Positions 44,332 to 44,833 of a stretch of 44,833 nt of DNA are shown piece by piece (within the stretch, counting starts at the first letter, position 1; the number at the start of each line of letters is the position of its first letter). Made by a program: the position numbers and the translations under genes. This stretch comes from an uncultured Bacteroidales bacterium. GTDB taxonomy: Bacteria; Bacteroidota; Bacteroidia; Bacteroidales; Muribaculaceae. The stretch is from positions 1-44,833 of the forward strand of contig CAMWHE010000014.1 of NCBI GenBank assembly GCA_947173955.1. The letters are read 5' to 3'. The notes beneath the pieces were generated by a model, which saw only the letters and a list, made by a program, of their open reading frames with translations, was not told the origin of the DNA and ran no database searches.

Positions 44332-44365
44332 CAAAGTTACGAAAAAAGTTTTACATAAATGTAAA
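44332..44365 (-). promoter_or_regulatory. Promoter and palindromic operator of the toxin-antitoxin-like operon
   Basis: The -7 box TAACTTTG (44339-44332) lies 27 nt before the ATG at 44305. TTTACAT-AA-ATGTAAA (44350-44365) has two perfect 7-bp arms and covers the -33 region, as expected for autorepression by the XRE protein. Confidence 0.65.
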
Positions 44366-44380
44366 CACAATGGGATTATT

Positions 44381-44833
44381 TTATGATACGCCCGATACGG
44401 AGAGTGAGAAAGAGTCGTGATATGGGAATTTCTCGGCACCGATGTAGAGGGTATCGACCACGAAGTAGCTTCGACCGAATGGGAGAAAACGCGTCGGTGC
44501 CGTCGGTGCGGTGTTCGAGCAGGTCTTCCTCGGACTCCGCAAGTTTCTCGCCGGACTTGTCTTTGCGGTCATCGCGAAGCGCTTTCGAAGAAAGAACCCA
44601 TTGCGCCCGCGACTGACTCCTGCCGACTGTATGGCGAGAATCAAGTCCTCGTTGTTTGAGCGGTTGAAGAATGGCACAAGGCGTTGCTTACCTGCGAAGC
44701 CCTGGTTTATGAGCAGGTATTTTTCATCGTGTCGCATCGGGTTTCCGAGGTACACGGCTTCAACGCGCTAACCCCTGCGCTCGAACTCGTGGACTACCCA
44801 CCAACGGTAATCCTGTTCGTTGACGGCATAGTT
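44381..44833 (-). pseudogene. Decayed gene fragment running off the right edge
   Basis: Read leftward from 44833, one frame is open for 21 codons (NYAVNEQDYRWW...), meets TAG at 44770-44768, then continues in the same frame with convincing protein text ('YLGNPMRHDEKYLLINQGF', 'RLVPFFNRSNNEDLILAIQ'). Near 44610 the coding signal shifts to another frame ('DDRKDKSGEKLAESEEDLLEH'), then returns to the first frame for 'DTLYIGAEKFPYHDSFS' and TAA at 44383-44381. One stop and two frame changes point to a pseudogene. Family not recognised; the 5' part lies outside the window. Confidence 0.55.

Noticed and set aside
44331-44340. GTAACTTTGC and similar sites (for example 4102-4111, 6462-6471, 32742-32751) as CTnDOT-type integration sites
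   Set aside because: They fit the GTAnnTTTGC attB pattern, but each coincides with a -7 box at the right distance from a gene, and no integrase or element ends are visible.

Overview
The window looks like a chromosomal segment from a Bacteroidales bacterium, most likely a gut Muribaculaceae or similar. The evidence is Bacteroidota-type promoters (TAnnTTTG -7 boxes, sometimes with TTTG about 20 nt upstream), few clear Shine-Dalgarno sites, families largely restricted to Bacteroidota (DUF3822, DUF4301, DUF4831, PorT-like barrels), a four-subunit 2-oxoacid:ferredoxin oxidoreductase, and secreted proteins with short C-terminal sorting-like tails. Genus assignment is inference.

Layout. 1-351 is the tail of a leucine-rich-repeat protein. 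559-4086 is a minus-strand unit: tRNA-Arg(CCU), an Ig-like lipoprotein, DUF3822 and rsmD. 4146-6440 holds an AlbA/Schlafen-type regulator with a 12-bp repeat array, a DUF3781 protein and tag. 6544-11130 is a very large secreted GH51-GH43 arabinan/arabinoxylan hydrolase. 11251-16361 holds truA, speA and a secreted endonuclease I. 16572-18143 is a secreted transglutaminase-like protein. 18147-22750 is an MsbA-type ABC exporter downstream of the 2-oxoacid:ferredoxin oxidoreductase operon. 22982-28271 is central metabolism and repair: mdh, a small ORF, DUF4831, bifunctional nnr, and eno. 28463-32155 holds a TPR protein and DUF4301. 32156-32653 is a long AT-rich intergenic region with a candidate structured RNA. 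32654-36135 holds tRNA-Arg(CCG), a fused AAA ATPase/DUF4435 (PARIS-like) protein and typA. 36236-38724 is a LysM/periplasmic-binding protein plus an outer-membrane barrel.

From about 38725 to the right edge the character changes. The DNA is more AT-rich, with a frameshifted secreted protein flanked by copies of a dispersed intergenic repeat, a 338-bp inverted-repeat unit, and about 770 bp of hairpin-rich DNA with no convincing gene. Then comes a co-directional minus-strand cluster: a RelE/HigB-like protein, an XRE antitoxin-like protein, a membrane-anchored winged-helix regulator and a TonB-dependent-receptor-like barrel. A decayed gene runs off the right edge. This looks like an accessory island.

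The most interesting candidate system is that cluster (40550-44305). A palindromic operator overlaps its promoter, and helically phased GTCAGA repeats lie directly upstream of the receptor gene. Together these suggest a one-component transmembrane signalling device controlling an outer-membrane receptor, linked to a toxin-antitoxin-like pair. The AAA/DUF4435 fusion next to a tRNA-Arg gene is the second candidate. Two genes (4146-5546 and 28463-30565) have promoter boxes so close to the ATG that leaderless transcripts are likely.
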